From: JAJPJE01 sp963724985
GTDB lineage: Bacteria; Acidobacteriota; Terriglobia; Terriglobales; Acidobacteriaceae
Length of the DNA: 64,000 nucleotides
Assembly (NCBI GenBank): GCA_963724985.1
Contig: CAVRWV010000020.1
Span: forward strand, 1 to 64,000
Direction of reading: 5' to 3'
Positions 1-8,527 of this stretch are shown here, one piece after another. The first letter of the stretch is position 1; the number at the start of each line of letters is the position of its first letter. The translations under genes were made by a program, and so were the position numbers. Below the pieces are notes generated by a model, which worked only from the letters and a program-made list of their open reading frames with translations, made no database searches and was not told the DNA's origin.

Positions 1-1466
1 TTGCAGCCGACTACTATCTCGGCATAGGAGAAAAGGATAAAGCGCTCACTGAATACGCTTCCCTCTATCAGAAGTATCCGAAAGATGTCGAAGCCAAGAA
101 ATCGTATATCGATCTCCTTCTTCAGACTAACCAGATCGACCAGGCTAAGCGGCTGAATGATGAAATCTTAAAACTAAACTCAAAAGATCCAACTGCGAAC
201 ACGCTCGCCGCCGATATCGATTTGCGCACCGGCAAAACCGACGACGCCATCACTACACTGCAATCGTTGTTGAAGCGTGATCCCGACAATGCTCGGGCTC
301 ATTATTTATTAGGAATCGCATTCGACCATTCCGGCAATGCCGACAATGCGGAAAAAGAATGGCACGAAGCAGCGCGCTTGCGACCGGACATGGTCGCTGC
401 GCACGAGGCCATGGCGAAGCTTGCTATCCGGACTGGAAATGTTGAGCTATTGGCCGGTGCCGCTGAACAACTGATCAAACTTCAACCCTCATTACCTGAC
501 GGCTATTTGTTTCGAGCGAGCGCAGAAAGCGCTCGGCAACAGCCAGATAGAGCCGAAGTGGATATCGCAACTGCTATTCGTGTGGCGCCGCAGTCGAGCT
601 CGGGCTACCTGGGGCTTGCGAAGGTCAGGTTCTCCCAGCGAAAGCTTGATCAGGCTGTCGCCAATTTTCAATTGGCTCTTGATCGCGACCCGGACTCTGC
701 GGAAGCTCTTGCTGGACTCGCGCAAACCTACGTGGCTCTGAAGCAGCCCGTCAAAGCGATCGCAGCAGTGAACGCACAGATCGCAAAAGATCCGGGCAAT
801 AGCGGCTTTTATTACATTCTCGGTAACCTTCAGCTCGGCAATCACGAACTCAGTGCCGCGAATGTGTCCTTCCAGAAGGCAATCGAGCTCAACAATGGAA
901 ACCTCCCTGCCTTGTTTCAGTTAGGGCGGCTCGATATGGCGCAGGGAGACTTAGACAAGGCCGCCCAGCAATGGACCACGTGGATGGCGAAAGATCCTCG
1001 TAATCCGAACCCTGCATGGTTGCTGGGTCGACTCGAGGACTCTAGAAATAATTGGCTGGGGGCACAGCAGTATTACCAAAAGGCTCTTGAAGCGAAGCCT
1101 GATTTTCCTCCCGCCGCCAACGACCTTGCTTATTCCTTGTTGATCCACGGTGGCAATGCCGACGTCGCTTTGTCATTAGCCCAGGCTGCCCGGCGAGGTC
1201 TGCCCGACAATCCGAACTCGGCCGACACCCTTGCGCTCGCTTATATTCAGAAGAAAGTCTACGGATCAGCCATCGATCTCCTGCAGGATGCGATAGAAAA
1301 ATCTCCCCCGAATGCGACTTTCGAATATCACCTCGGACTGGCGTATCAGCAGAACGGAAATTCCCTTGAGGCAAAGAAACATCTGACCAAGGCTTTGGCA
1401 GTCGATCCGAAATTCTCTCAGGCAGCTTCGGCAAAGGAGGCCCTGAGACAGTTAGGACAGAGTTAA
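1..1466 (+). CDS. TPR-repeat protein, 5' end outside window (PrsT-like)
   Basis: The frame is already open at position 3 and stays open to the TAA at 1464-1466, so the true start lies upstream and at least 487 residues are visible. The protein is built from tandem 34-residue tetratricopeptide repeats with typical signatures such as DPDNARAHYLLGIAFDHSGN, DPDSAEALAGLAQTYVALKQ and DPKFSQAASAKEALRQLGQS. No catalytic motif is visible. TPR arrays are protein-protein scaffolds. A large TPR protein (PrsT) is a regular member of exosortase/PEP-CTERM loci, and the neighbours here (UDP-sugar dehydrogenase, sigma-54 regulators, a PEP-CTERM protein) fit that role, but the identification as PrsT is inference. 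A TTG at 222 could be mistaken for a start; the repeats continue upstream of it. The next gene begins 59 bases downstream on the same strand. Confidence 0.85.
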   Translation, partial: AADYYLGIGEKDKALTEYASLYQKYPKDVEAKKSYIDLLLQTNQIDQAKRLNDEILKLNSKDPTANTLAADIDLRTGKTDDAITTLQSLLKRDPDNARAHYLLGIAFDHSGNADNAEKEWHEAARLRPDMVAAHEAMAKLAIRTGNVELLAGAAEQLIKLQPSLPDGYLFRASAESARQQPDRAEVDIATAIRVAPQSSSGYLGLAKVRFSQRKLDQAVANFQLALDRDPDSAEALAGLAQTYVALKQPVKAIAAVNAQIAKDPGNSGFYYILGNLQLGNHELSAANVSFQKAIELNNGNLPALFQLGRLDMAQGDLDKAAQQWTTWMAKDPRNPNPAWLLGRLEDSRNNWLGAQQYYQKALEAKPDFPPAANDLAYSLLIHGGNADVALSLAQAARRGLPDNPNSADTLALAYIQKKVYGSAIDLLQDAIEKSPPNATFEYHLGLAYQQNGNSLEAKKHLTKALAVDPKFSQAASAKEALRQLGQS

Positions 1467-1525
1467 AGAAACTTGAGGTCGAGTACGCAACATCTGCAAG
1501 AGATCGAAAATAGCGGAGGAATACT

Positions 1526-2956
1526 TTGAGAATCGCCGTCGTAGGTTCTGGTTATGTGGGACTGGTAGCCGCGGCCTGTTTTGCCGAAATCGGCCACGAA
1601 GTCATTTCTATCGACAATGACGCCCAGAAGATTTCCCGGTTACAACTGGGCGAAGTTCCTATTCATGAGGAATATCTTCCTGAACTCCTTGAGCGTCACT
1701 CCGGCAAGAGACTCAGCTTCTCTACCGATCTCCCGGGAGCCGTGCGTCAGAGCTCCGCTATTTTCATCGCCGTCGGTACTCCCTCCACCGAAGAGGGCGA
1801 TGCGGATCTCTCCTACGTCGAATCTGTGTCGCGAGCCGTTGCCGCTGCGATTGATGACTATAAGATCGTCGTCGAAAAGAGTACTGTACCAGTATTTACG
1901 AGCCATTGGATTCGCAAAGTAATGCTGCTCGATGGCGCGCCTGCCGATATGTTCGATGTGGCTTCCAACCCGGAGTTCCTCCGTGAGGGCTCGGCTGTCG
2001 TCGATTTCCTATATCCCGACCGAATCGTGACCGGCGCCGACACCAGTCGCTGCTCCGATTTACTGGGTGAGATCTACCGGCCGCTTACTGACGGCTCGTA
2101 TTACAAACGAACGGATCGCGCAGTCATACCTGCTCCCGCGAATTGGTCGGGCCTTGCGCGACTGATCGGTACCAGCACGAAAAGTGCGGAGATCATCAAA
2201 CACGCCTCAAATGCGTTCCTTGCCACAAAAATTTCTTTCATCAACGCTGTCTCCAACATTTGCGAGGCGGTGGGCGCCGACGTGAAGGAGGTCTGCGAAG
2301 GTATTGGCTCGGACTCGCGTATTGGAAGCCGATTCCTAAATCCAGGGATTGGGTATGGCGGCTCCTGTTTCCCCAAAGATCTGAAAGCGTTCCGACACGT
2401 CGCCCGCGAAAATGGATACGAGTTCAATCTGCTATCAGCCGTTATCGCGATTAACGAAGAACAGCGCTCTCGTTTTCTCCGTAAGGTTCGTACCGCGCTC
2501 TGGACCCTCAAGGGCAAGAAACTCGCTGTGCTTGGTTTGGCGTTCAAGGGGGGCACGGATGACATCCGAGAATCTCCTGCGATTGAAATCGTGAAAAGCT
2601 TACTGAAGGAAGGTTGCGAGATCCAAGCCTACGATCCTGCTGCGTCTGAACGCGCTGGAGAAGTGCTTTCGTCCCGCTGTGTTTCTTATCACGAATCTCC
2701 CTACAGTGCGGCAAGAACCGCCGACGCTTTGCTGATCCTGACTGATTGGAAAGAATTCGCTGATCTTGATCTCGAGGCTCTACGTTCGGCACTCTCGTAT
2801 CCCATCATTATCGACGGTCGTAATCTCTATCAACCATCCGTGATGGCAGCTCATGGCTTCCTTTACTACAGCGTGGGGCGTCCCGACGCTCAACCCAAAC
2901 AGCGGATTGAAAAATCCATGAAGATGGTCGCGGCGTCATCAGGAAAAGCGGTCTAG
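1526..2956 (+). CDS. ugd: UDP-glucose/GDP-mannose 6-dehydrogenase family protein
   Basis: 476 residues, normal length for the family. It oxidises a nucleotide sugar (most often UDP-glucose to UDP-glucuronate) using two NAD+, supplying precursors for acidic polysaccharide. The N-terminus holds the Rossmann dinucleotide motif VVGSGYVGLVAAACF; the conserved VEKSTVPV and NPEFLREGSA segments follow; the catalytic cysteine sits in GYGGSCFPKDLKAF at about residue 281; the C-terminal domain starts with LAVLGLAFKGGTDDIRESPA. The start is TTG at 1526, chosen because GGAGGA at 1515-1520 lies at good spacing and the dinucleotide motif begins directly after it. Substrate (UDP-glucose, UDP-ManNAc or GDP-mannose) cannot be settled from sequence alone. 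It follows the TPR gene and fits an exopolysaccharide locus. Confidence 0.93.
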   Translation: MRIAVVGSGYVGLVAAACFAEIGHEVISIDNDAQKISRLQLGEVPIHEEYLPELLERHSGKRLSFSTDLPGAVRQSSAIFIAVGTPSTEEGDADLSYVESVSRAVAAAIDDYKIVVEKSTVPVFTSHWIRKVMLLDGAPADMFDVASNPEFLREGSAVVDFLYPDRIVTGADTSRCSDLLGEIYRPLTDGSYYKRTDRAVIPAPANWSGLARLIGTSTKSAEIIKHASNAFLATKISFINAVSNICEAVGADVKEVCEGIGSDSRIGSRFLNPGIGYGGSCFPKDLKAFRHVARENGYEFNLLSAVIAINEEQRSRFLRKVRTALWTLKGKKLAVLGLAFKGGTDDIRESPAIEIVKSLLKEGCEIQAYDPAASERAGEVLSSRCVSYHESPYSAARTADALLILTDWKEFADLDLEALRSALSYPIIIDGRNLYQPSVMAAHGFLYYSVGRPDAQPKQRIEKSMKMVAASSGKAV

Positions 2957-3126
2957 AGGACTGTTAGCAACGGCAATCGTCTGATTCCTCGTCTTAACTG
3001 GGGTTGGCGACGAGAAAGCAAAAGAACGTCCAGTAGCGCGCCAGAGAGCGCCTTCATCGAATCGCCGGCCAGTTTTGGTCCGCAATTGCGAAGAAGTGCT
3101 GCATTTGGGTGTTCCAGTAGTAGCGA

Positions 3127-4239
3127 CTAAATGGCTTCCAGATCAGATGGCAGCTGTTTCGAGTGCGAACTTGGCAGTCCAGCCTCGCGGATCTTATATA
3201 GCAGCGCTCGGTAGCTGATTCCCAACCCACGCGCTGCCTTCTTCCGGTTCCAATTGTTCGCTTCCAGAACACGGACAATTAGTTTGCGCTCGAGCTCGCG
3301 CACTGCCTGCCGAGTAATCTTCTTCAGCGATATCGGACCTTCCATCGGAAGTTCGAGGTCGAGCGTATCCGCCCGCTTAGCCGCCATCTCCCCGAGGATT
3401 GCTTCTTCCGAACCCAGGATCACATAGCGCCGCATCAAGTTCTCTAGTTCGCGGATATTTCCCGGCCAGTGATAGCGCTGCATCCGCTGCAACATTGGAG
3501 ACGACAGCATAGGCGCATGGCAGTTGTACTTGTCGTTGTAAATATCGAGGAAGTATTCAACCAGCAGCGGAATATCCATCGCCCGCTCTCGAAGCGGCGG
3601 AACGTGGACGTTCACAACATTGATTCGATAGAAGAGATCCTGTCGGAACCGGCCGCTCTCGACCTCATTCTCCAGGACGCGGTTCGTGGCACAAACCACC
3701 CGCGCTTCGACTTTTTTGTCGTCCTGGGCGCCGATTCGGCAGAACTGGCCATCCTGCAGGAGTTGTAGGAGCTTCGACTGCAGCGCCATCTCCATTTCGG
3801 AGATTTCGTCGAGGAATAGCGTCCCGCGGTGCGCCATTTCGACTCGCCCGGGTTTTGATCCCAAAGCACCGGTGAATGCGCCCTTCTCGTATCCGAAGAG
3901 TTCACTCTCCAACAGGGTGCCAGGAATCGCCGGGCAGTTCACTTTAACGAAAGGTCCCGACTCCCATGGCGACAGCCGATGGATCAGTCGAGCGATAATG
4001 TCTTTTCCGGTACCGCTCTCGCCTTGGATCAATACCGGGACGTTGGCAACGGCAATCTTCTCGATTCTGCCGCGAATCGACATCATCCGGTGTGAGTGGC
4101 CAAATATCACCGCTTCTGGCGGCATCGCACCATTACTTCGAAGAAAACTGGAGTTTGTCGCGGGGCTGGCTGCCATTGCACGTCCTATGGGAGAGTCCAC
4201 TGATTCACTTGTGAGTACCTTTTGCACCTTATCAGCCAT
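3127..4239 (-). CDS. sigma-54-dependent transcriptional activator without receiver domain
   Basis: 370 residues. A short unassigned N-terminus (about 45 residues) precedes an AAA+ sigma-54 interaction domain with Walker A GESGTGKD, the sigma-54 contact loop KGAFTGA, Walker B TLFLDEISEM and the arginine-finger region FRQDLFYRINV. A Fis-type helix-turn-helix ends the protein (NWNRKKAARGLGISYRALLY). There is no phosphoreceiver domain, so control is probably through the N-terminus, a partner or its own expression. The closing HTH is strikingly like that of the response regulator ending at 7406 (NWNRKKAAGVLKISYKALLY), so the two may read similar enhancer sites. Known family function: ATP-driven opening of RpoN promoters. 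Transcribed opposite to ugd. Confidence 0.9.
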   Translation of the reverse strand: MADKVQKVLTSESVDSPIGRAMAASPATNSSFLRSNGAMPPEAVIFGHSHRMMSIRGRIEKIAVANVPVLIQGESGTGKDIIARLIHRLSPWESGPFVKVNCPAIPGTLLESELFGYEKGAFTGALGSKPGRVEMAHRGTLFLDEISEMEMALQSKLLQLLQDGQFCRIGAQDDKKVEARVVCATNRVLENEVESGRFRQDLFYRINVVNVHVPPLRERAMDIPLLVEYFLDIYNDKYNCHAPMLSSPMLQRMQRYHWPGNIRELENLMRRYVILGSEEAILGEMAAKRADTLDLELPMEGPISLKKITRQAVRELERKLIVRVLEANNWNRKKAARGLGISYRALLYKIREAGLPSSHSKQLPSDLEAI

Positions 4240-4441
4240 TCCTCAAACCGACGAGTGATCGCCGCCCTTGTTTGAAACTGGCTTCAGAATCAGTAAGAAA
4301 GCTTTGCTTTTCAGCTGGTTCTGCAGCCGCCAGCCGTCTCGAACTCGTTCATGAACATGAACGAAAGTAACCACCATATGTGAAAACACTTTCACACTTG
4401 AGAAAAACTTGTTCACTTTGTCGGGTCAAACTTCAGAAGAA

Positions 4442-4777
4442 CTACGCTTGGATAGGACGGGTGAACCGCAGTCCCAGGAGATGGTACTTTTCCCCGTGCG
4501 TAATTCGAACCAATTTAGCTTTAAGGCTTCGTACCGACTGATTTGAAAACGCATCGGCTGGGAGGGGTGCAACTGGTATTTCGAGAGAAAGGCCTGCGGA
4601 TTTTGGCAGGCTCCGGCGCGTAGCTAGAAGTATTCCGCCAGCGCTTATATTAAGAGCCGTCGCAAACTCAAGAAACTCCTTCCCGTTTTCGTCGACACCT
4701 CTGACGAAGACAGGAATGGAGAGCGGGAGCCGCTGGTGCTTTCTACGTTCGGCGGCCTTTTTTGCAGCTGTAGACAT
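4442..4777 (-). CDS. PilZ domain protein
   Basis: 111 residues from the ATG at 4777, chosen because GGCAGGAAC lies just upstream; an in-frame codon at 4840 would add a proline/cysteine-rich stretch not expected in the family. PilZ domains bind cyclic di-GMP. The two conserved elements are visible: a basic RRKHQR near the N-terminus (RxxxR type) and NISAGG (the D/NxSxxG element) after ENGKEFLEFATAL. It is closely similar to the PilZ protein at 16906-17271 (DENGK-x-x-LEFATA-x-N-x-SAGG), so the two are paralogues. It sits between two regulatory modules of the presumed exopolysaccharide locus, where a c-di-GMP sensor would make sense; the actual output is unknown. Confidence 0.8.
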   Translation of the reverse strand: MSTAAKKAAERRKHQRLPLSIPVFVRGVDENGKEFLEFATALNISAGGILLATRRSLPKSAGLSLEIPVAPLPADAFSNQSVRSLKAKLVRITHGEKYHLLGLRFTRPIQA

Positions 4778-4950
4778 TGTTCCTGCCTCACCCGCGCACA
4801 CTGATGGCCAAACTGCCCGGGCCGGATTACCACAGCACAATACCTAAGTAACTTTTACGGTGTCTTACGTTTACGCAGATCTCTTTTGGATCGCAACAAC
4901 AAACGGCGAGTCGAACCTGTCTGGTAACTTAAGCAATCTTTTGCGGTGTA

Positions 4951-4965
4951 TGGGAACTTGTTTGC
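4951..4965 (+). promoter_or_regulatory. possible sigma-54 (-24/-12) promoter upstream of the kinase/regulator operon
   Basis: TGGGAACTTGTTTGC has GG and GC dinucleotides at the correct 10-base separation and a full TTGC at -12, but the -24 half matches the consensus TGGCAC poorly. It lies about 90 bases before the kinase gene. Weak support. Confidence 0.2.
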
Positions 4966-5055
4966 AATTCACCTTGACACACCTACTCACCTTTCATAAC
5001 ATTCACTTGCAAGCGAATCTCCAGCACGGATTTTGCATCCTCCCCCCGTCCGAAA

Positions 5056-5985
5056 ATGTATCTTGGCATGTCTAAGTCATCCGCCACCGCGCCTGCTCGT
5101 GCTGAAGGAGAGATTCCTTCATCCGTACCGTCGTCTGAGTTACTTCACGATTCCGACCTGTCTCTTCTTGATCCTCCTGCTGATCTGAAAGCTGCTTATA
5201 TCGAGTTGCGATCCCAGTACCAGCGGTGTGCTGCAGCTCTGGCTACCGCGGCTCATGACTTGCGCACGCCCTTGGCGGTCATCTCCGGCTATGTTGAACT
5301 GCTGGTAACTGGAAAGCTAGGCAATCTCAGCGAAAAACAGCAGCGCGTCATGGAAGACATGCACGTAAGCAGCAATCGGCTGCAGCGGTTGGTAAACGAT
5401 TTCCTGACGTTCTCATCCTTGGAGACTGGGGCGGTTAACCTTCGCAATCAGGAACCGCAAGACATGAACGGCTGTCTTCAGGAATTGAGCGGATTCTGGT
5501 TGCCTCGTTTCCAGGATAAAGGCGTCGCATTTTACTTCCTCTCCAATCCAAACTTGGAGGCGTTTCCTTTTGATTATGATCGCGTTCAAAGGGTCGTCTC
5601 GAACCTTCTGGAAAATGCGCTGAAGTTCACACCAACCGGTGGAACCGTTTGGCTTCATGCCGAGCCTCAACTTTGGGAACGACGCAATTCTCACAAGCCT
5701 GATGATGGCGTCCAGGAACGCCGAAAGCGCAATCTGCTCGTGCCCAACGCAGTTCGAGTCAGCGTCTCCGATACCGGGCCGGGAATCGCACCGGAATATC
5801 ATCAGGAGATTTTCGGGGATTTCTTCCAGGTGCCTGACGGCCGCAATAGCGATGAAGGCATGGGCCTTGGGCTTGCCATTGCGAAGCGCCTGGTTCAGGC
5901 TCACGGCGGCAAGATCTGGGTCGAGAGCGAACCCAACTGCGGCTGCAAGTTTTCCTTCCTTCTTCCCTTAAAGAAAGTCCAGTGA
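5056..5985 (+). CDS. soluble sensor histidine kinase (PrsK-like position)
   Basis: 309 residues, no transmembrane segment and no recognisable sensor domain. A short N-terminus is followed by the dimerisation/phosphoacceptor helix with the H-box AHDLRTPLAV (His at about residue 67) and a HATPase_c domain with N-box NLLENALKF, G1 box VSDTGPGIAPEY, and G2 box GMGLGLAIAKRLVQAHGGKI. The family autophosphorylates on the histidine and passes phosphate to a receiver. The gene overlaps the following sigma-54 response regulator region by a few bases at most, so the two almost certainly form a cognate pair. ATG codons at 5056 and 5068 are both possible starts; no clear ribosome site separates them. PEP-CTERM loci usually carry a larger membrane kinase (PrsK); this one is much shorter, so orthology is uncertain. 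Confidence 0.88.
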   Translation: MYLGMSKSSATAPARAEGEIPSSVPSSELLHDSDLSLLDPPADLKAAYIELRSQYQRCAAALATAAHDLRTPLAVISGYVELLVTGKLGNLSEKQQRVMEDMHVSSNRLQRLVNDFLTFSSLETGAVNLRNQEPQDMNGCLQELSGFWLPRFQDKGVAFYFLSNPNLEAFPFDYDRVQRVVSNLLENALKFTPTGGTVWLHAEPQLWERRNSHKPDDGVQERRKRNLLVPNAVRVSVSDTGPGIAPEYHQEIFGDFFQVPDGRNSDEGMGLGLAIAKRLVQAHGGKIWVESEPNCGCKFSFLLPLKKVQ

Positions 5986-5999
5986 GAGCGAAAGAGGTC

Positions 6000-7406
6000 A
6001 TGGCTAAGTCTGCTTTTATCCTCGTCGTTGATGACGAACCGACGATGTCCCGGTACCTGCGAACGCTACTGGAAGTGGAGGGATATCGCGTCGAAACTGT
6101 GAGCAATGGCCAGGAAGCCGTTGATCGACTCGCTCATGCGCCCACACCGGAATTGGTTCTTCTCGATGTATTAATGCCGGTGATGGACGGCTTGCAGACT
6201 TTGGAGCACATTCGCAACGTTCATCCACAACTTAAAGTAATCATGCTTTCCTGTGTCAGCGACACGCGAAAAGTCGTGCAGGCGATTCGCATGGGCGCTC
6301 AGGATTACCTCACCAAGCCGTTCCAGAAAGCGGATCTGGAAGCAGTAATCGAGCAATGCATCGGCGATCGCAAGGAACATGCTGTCAATCACGCTCATGG
6401 CGAGATCGAAGATCTGGGTGACGATGTATTCTTTGTCGCTGCCAGTCCGGTCATGCGCAAGATCCGATCCCAGGCAAAACTGGTTGCGAACGTCGACATT
6501 CCTGTTCTGTTGCTTGGCGAAAGTGGGACCGGCAAGGAAGTGATGGCGCGACTGGTCCATCGATATTCGCCACGCGCCCACCGGACGTTCTTGAAAGTAA
6601 ACTGCGCCGCCGTTCCGGCTGACCTCCTCGAGAGCGAGTTATTCGGTTATGAACCGGGTGCATTTACAGGAGCCACGCACTCCAAGCCTGGCAAGTTTGA
6701 GCTTTGCAATAAAGGCACGATCCTCCTCGACGAAATCGGCGAAATGCCCCCACAGCTGCAGGCGAAACTTCTTCACGTTTTACAGGATCAGCAGTTCTCT
6801 CGACTGGGCAGCCGCAACGTGATCAAAGTGGATGTGCGCATTCTCGCGGCCACTAACATTGATATCCCGGTTGCAATCGCGGAAAAGAAGCTACGCGAAG
6901 ATCTCTACTACCGCTTGAATGGATTCTCGATCACGTTGCCTCCTCTGCGCGAACGCCGCGAAGAGATCGGCCTGCTGCTGAAGCACTTCACCTCGCAGGT
7001 TGCAGATCGCTACGGCCGCACTCCCCCGGTTATCAGTCCACGCTTGCTGGAAGCTTGTGAACGCTACGATTGGCCGGGCAATCTGCGTGAGCTTGGGAAT
7101 TTCGTGAAACGCCACCTTATCTTGGGCGATGAAGAACTGGCAATCGAAGAACTGCAGGCTGGTTCGAGCTCGGCCGAAAAATCTCAACCGACCGCAGCAA
7201 GATCAGACTCTCCGGGCGACCTCAAGTCCATCGTACGCGGTGTGAAGGACGAGGCCGAGATCATCGCAATCACGCGCGCGTTGGAGCAAACCAACTGGAA
7301 TCGAAAAAAAGCGGCGGGCGTTCTCAAAATCAGCTACAAAGCGCTACTCTACAAAATCCGGCAATACGAAATTCAGCGCGCAGGAAACACGACTACCGTT
7401 AGTTGA
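6000..7406 (+). CDS. sigma-54-dependent response regulator (REC-AAA+-Fis, PrsR/NtrC type)
   Basis: 468 residues from the ATG at 6000; a GTG at 5982 overlapping the kinase stop is an alternative, but the receiver fold starts directly at AFILVVDDEP. Domains in order: receiver (acidic pair DDEP, phospho-aspartate in LVLLDVLMPVMDG, lysine in DYLTKPFQ), AAA+ domain (Walker A GESGTGKE, contact loop PGAFTGA, Walker B TILLDEIGEM, REDLYYRLNG) and a Fis-type HTH (NWNRKKAAGVLKISYKALLY). The protein activates RpoN promoters when phosphorylated, presumably by the adjacent kinase. Position next to a PEP-CTERM gene with a -24/-12-like sequence suggests it is the local PrsR-type activator; that link is inference. 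Confidence 0.92.
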   Translation: MAKSAFILVVDDEPTMSRYLRTLLEVEGYRVETVSNGQEAVDRLAHAPTPELVLLDVLMPVMDGLQTLEHIRNVHPQLKVIMLSCVSDTRKVVQAIRMGAQDYLTKPFQKADLEAVIEQCIGDRKEHAVNHAHGEIEDLGDDVFFVAASPVMRKIRSQAKLVANVDIPVLLLGESGTGKEVMARLVHRYSPRAHRTFLKVNCAAVPADLLESELFGYEPGAFTGATHSKPGKFELCNKGTILLDEIGEMPPQLQAKLLHVLQDQQFSRLGSRNVIKVDVRILAATNIDIPVAIAEKKLREDLYYRLNGFSITLPPLRERREEIGLLLKHFTSQVADRYGRTPPVISPRLLEACERYDWPGNLRELGNFVKRHLILGDEELAIEELQAGSSSAEKSQPTAARSDSPGDLKSIVRGVKDEAEIIAITRALEQTNWNRKKAAGVLKISYKALLYKIRQYEIQRAGNTTTVS

Positions 7407-7446
7407 TTTTCGTGCTGCTGAACGTTATCTGGGAGTCTTGCGAGTT

Positions 7447-8007
7447 TTACGAACTGCGGTGAACAGTGCGGGTATCTTCGCGATGTCGGCGGAATTTGAC
7501 TCCCATGGCGCCGACAACTATCAGCAACATTGCGAACGAACTCGGCTCGGGAACCGTACTTACCTCATTCCATCCAAAAGTTTGATCAAACAAAAAGCCG
7601 CCTACCTGTTGGTAGGGCGGAGGATTGAAACCATCTATGCAGGCACTACTTTTACAAGACCAAATATCCATGAATGGATCCATCGGAGAAAAGTTTATGT
7701 CTATCTCATCTCCGTACAGGTCATACACCGGAATGTAGTAGCCGTCTTTGGCCGAGCTATTGGCTTGCAGTAGGGGACCGAGGAATCCGTTGGCGCTCGC
7801 CCACAACGTTCCAGGGACGACGTAACTATCGATGATGTTGTTCGTTTCAACCCACTCGAAGCTCGCGGCAATCGTTTCAGTGCAGTTGGATAAGCATGGC
7901 TGGGTCGCGACGAAAGTTGAGGTCATCTCAACACTGTAGACGTTGTCCGCCCAGGCGATCGCCGAACCAAGAATCAGAAGAGCAGTGATGATACGGAGCG
8001 CACGCAT
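7447..8007 (-). CDS. PEP-CTERM sorting domain protein
   Basis: 186 residues. The ATG at 8007 is preceded by GAGGAGAAACGGT, a strong ribosome site, and opens a signal peptide (MRALRIITALLILGSAIAWA). The last 30 residues form the tripartite exosortase sorting signal: the VPEPSS motif, a hydrophobic helix (FAMLLIVVGAMGV) and a basic tail (KFRRHR). Proteins of this class are exported, recognised at PEP by an exosortase (XrtA/EpsH type) and linked to exopolysaccharide biogenesis. The body between has no recognised fold. Transcribed convergently with the kinase/regulator operon. A -24/-12-like element lies 29 bases upstream of the start. The C-terminal tail is a little longer than usual (about 12 residues after the basic cluster). 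No exosortase gene is inside the window. Confidence 0.88.
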   Translation of the reverse strand: MRALRIITALLILGSAIAWADNVYSVEMTSTFVATQPCLSNCTETIAASFEWVETNNIIDSYVVPGTLWASANGFLGPLLQANSSAKDGYYIPVYDLYGDEIDINFSPMDPFMDIWSCKSSACIDGFNPPPYQQVGGFLFDQTFGWNEVSTVPEPSSFAMLLIVVGAMGVKFRRHREDTRTVHRSS

Positions 8008-8034
8008 ACCGTTTCTCCTCACGGAGCCATACGC

Positions 8035-8050
8035 TGCACTTTCCTTACCA
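8035..8050 (-). promoter_or_regulatory. sigma-54-like promoter for the PEP-CTERM gene
   Basis: Read on the minus strand, TGGTAAGGAAAGTGCA matches the RpoN pattern with GG and GC at exact 10-base spacing, A at the fifth and G at the seventh consensus positions. The start site would fall about 17 bases before the ATG at 8007, just ahead of the ribosome site. Several consensus positions differ (TGGCAC to TGGTAA, TTGC to GTGC). Confidence 0.4.
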
Positions 8051-8222
8051 CGCAAGTCATTGAAAATGGTGAGTACTGGCCTGGCAAATTGCAAATTTCT
8101 GCACTAAGGTCTGTACCGAAATGGACACTTCGCGCAACTGCTTCAGTGGGCTTTTTCATGCGATGGCCAAAGAGCGGTTAGCAAACCGACGACTGTGCCA
8201 ACTGAACGTTACTGAGCCAAGC

Positions 8223-8465
8223 TCAAAAACGGGAATGGCGCGCAGAAACGTTGAGGGTTACCGTAATCGCCTTGGTTGAATTCTGAGCACCAGTTTCGGA
8301 AACGACAATGTGTCCTGTGTATGTACCCGCGGCCAGTGACCCTGTTCTGGCCGTGCGTAGGAGAGTTGAAGGTGCATCTCCGCTGCCCGGTGAGAGAGCC
8401 AATGAAACTTCAATCCTGCTCCGGTAAAGCTGCACATAGGAAGGTATTATGCCAAACGAATCCAC
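8223..8465 (-). pseudogene. remnant of a BACON-type beta-sandwich domain
   Basis: An 80-codon open stretch whose end, SLAAGTYTGHIVVSETGA then AITVTLNVS, is the characteristic last strands of BACON (bacterial Ig-like, carbohydrate-associated) domains, and whose LALSPGSGDAPSTL resembles the preceding strand-turn. The segment linking them is shorter than in intact domains, and no signal peptide or full-length partner precedes it. I read it as a decayed fragment of a surface protein in the same neighbourhood as the PEP-CTERM gene. The rest of the 8008-8527 interval shows no other gene. Confidence 0.45.
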
Positions 8466-8527
8466 TACACCGGCATACTCTCCTCTGGCTGTGAACCCCT
8501 AGAAGTTTTGCGAATGCTGAGATCCTC

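Noticed and set aside
4860..5075. 71-codon open frame before the kinase gene
   Set aside because: No ribosome site and random-looking sequence; it overlaps the probable promoter region and the kinase start.
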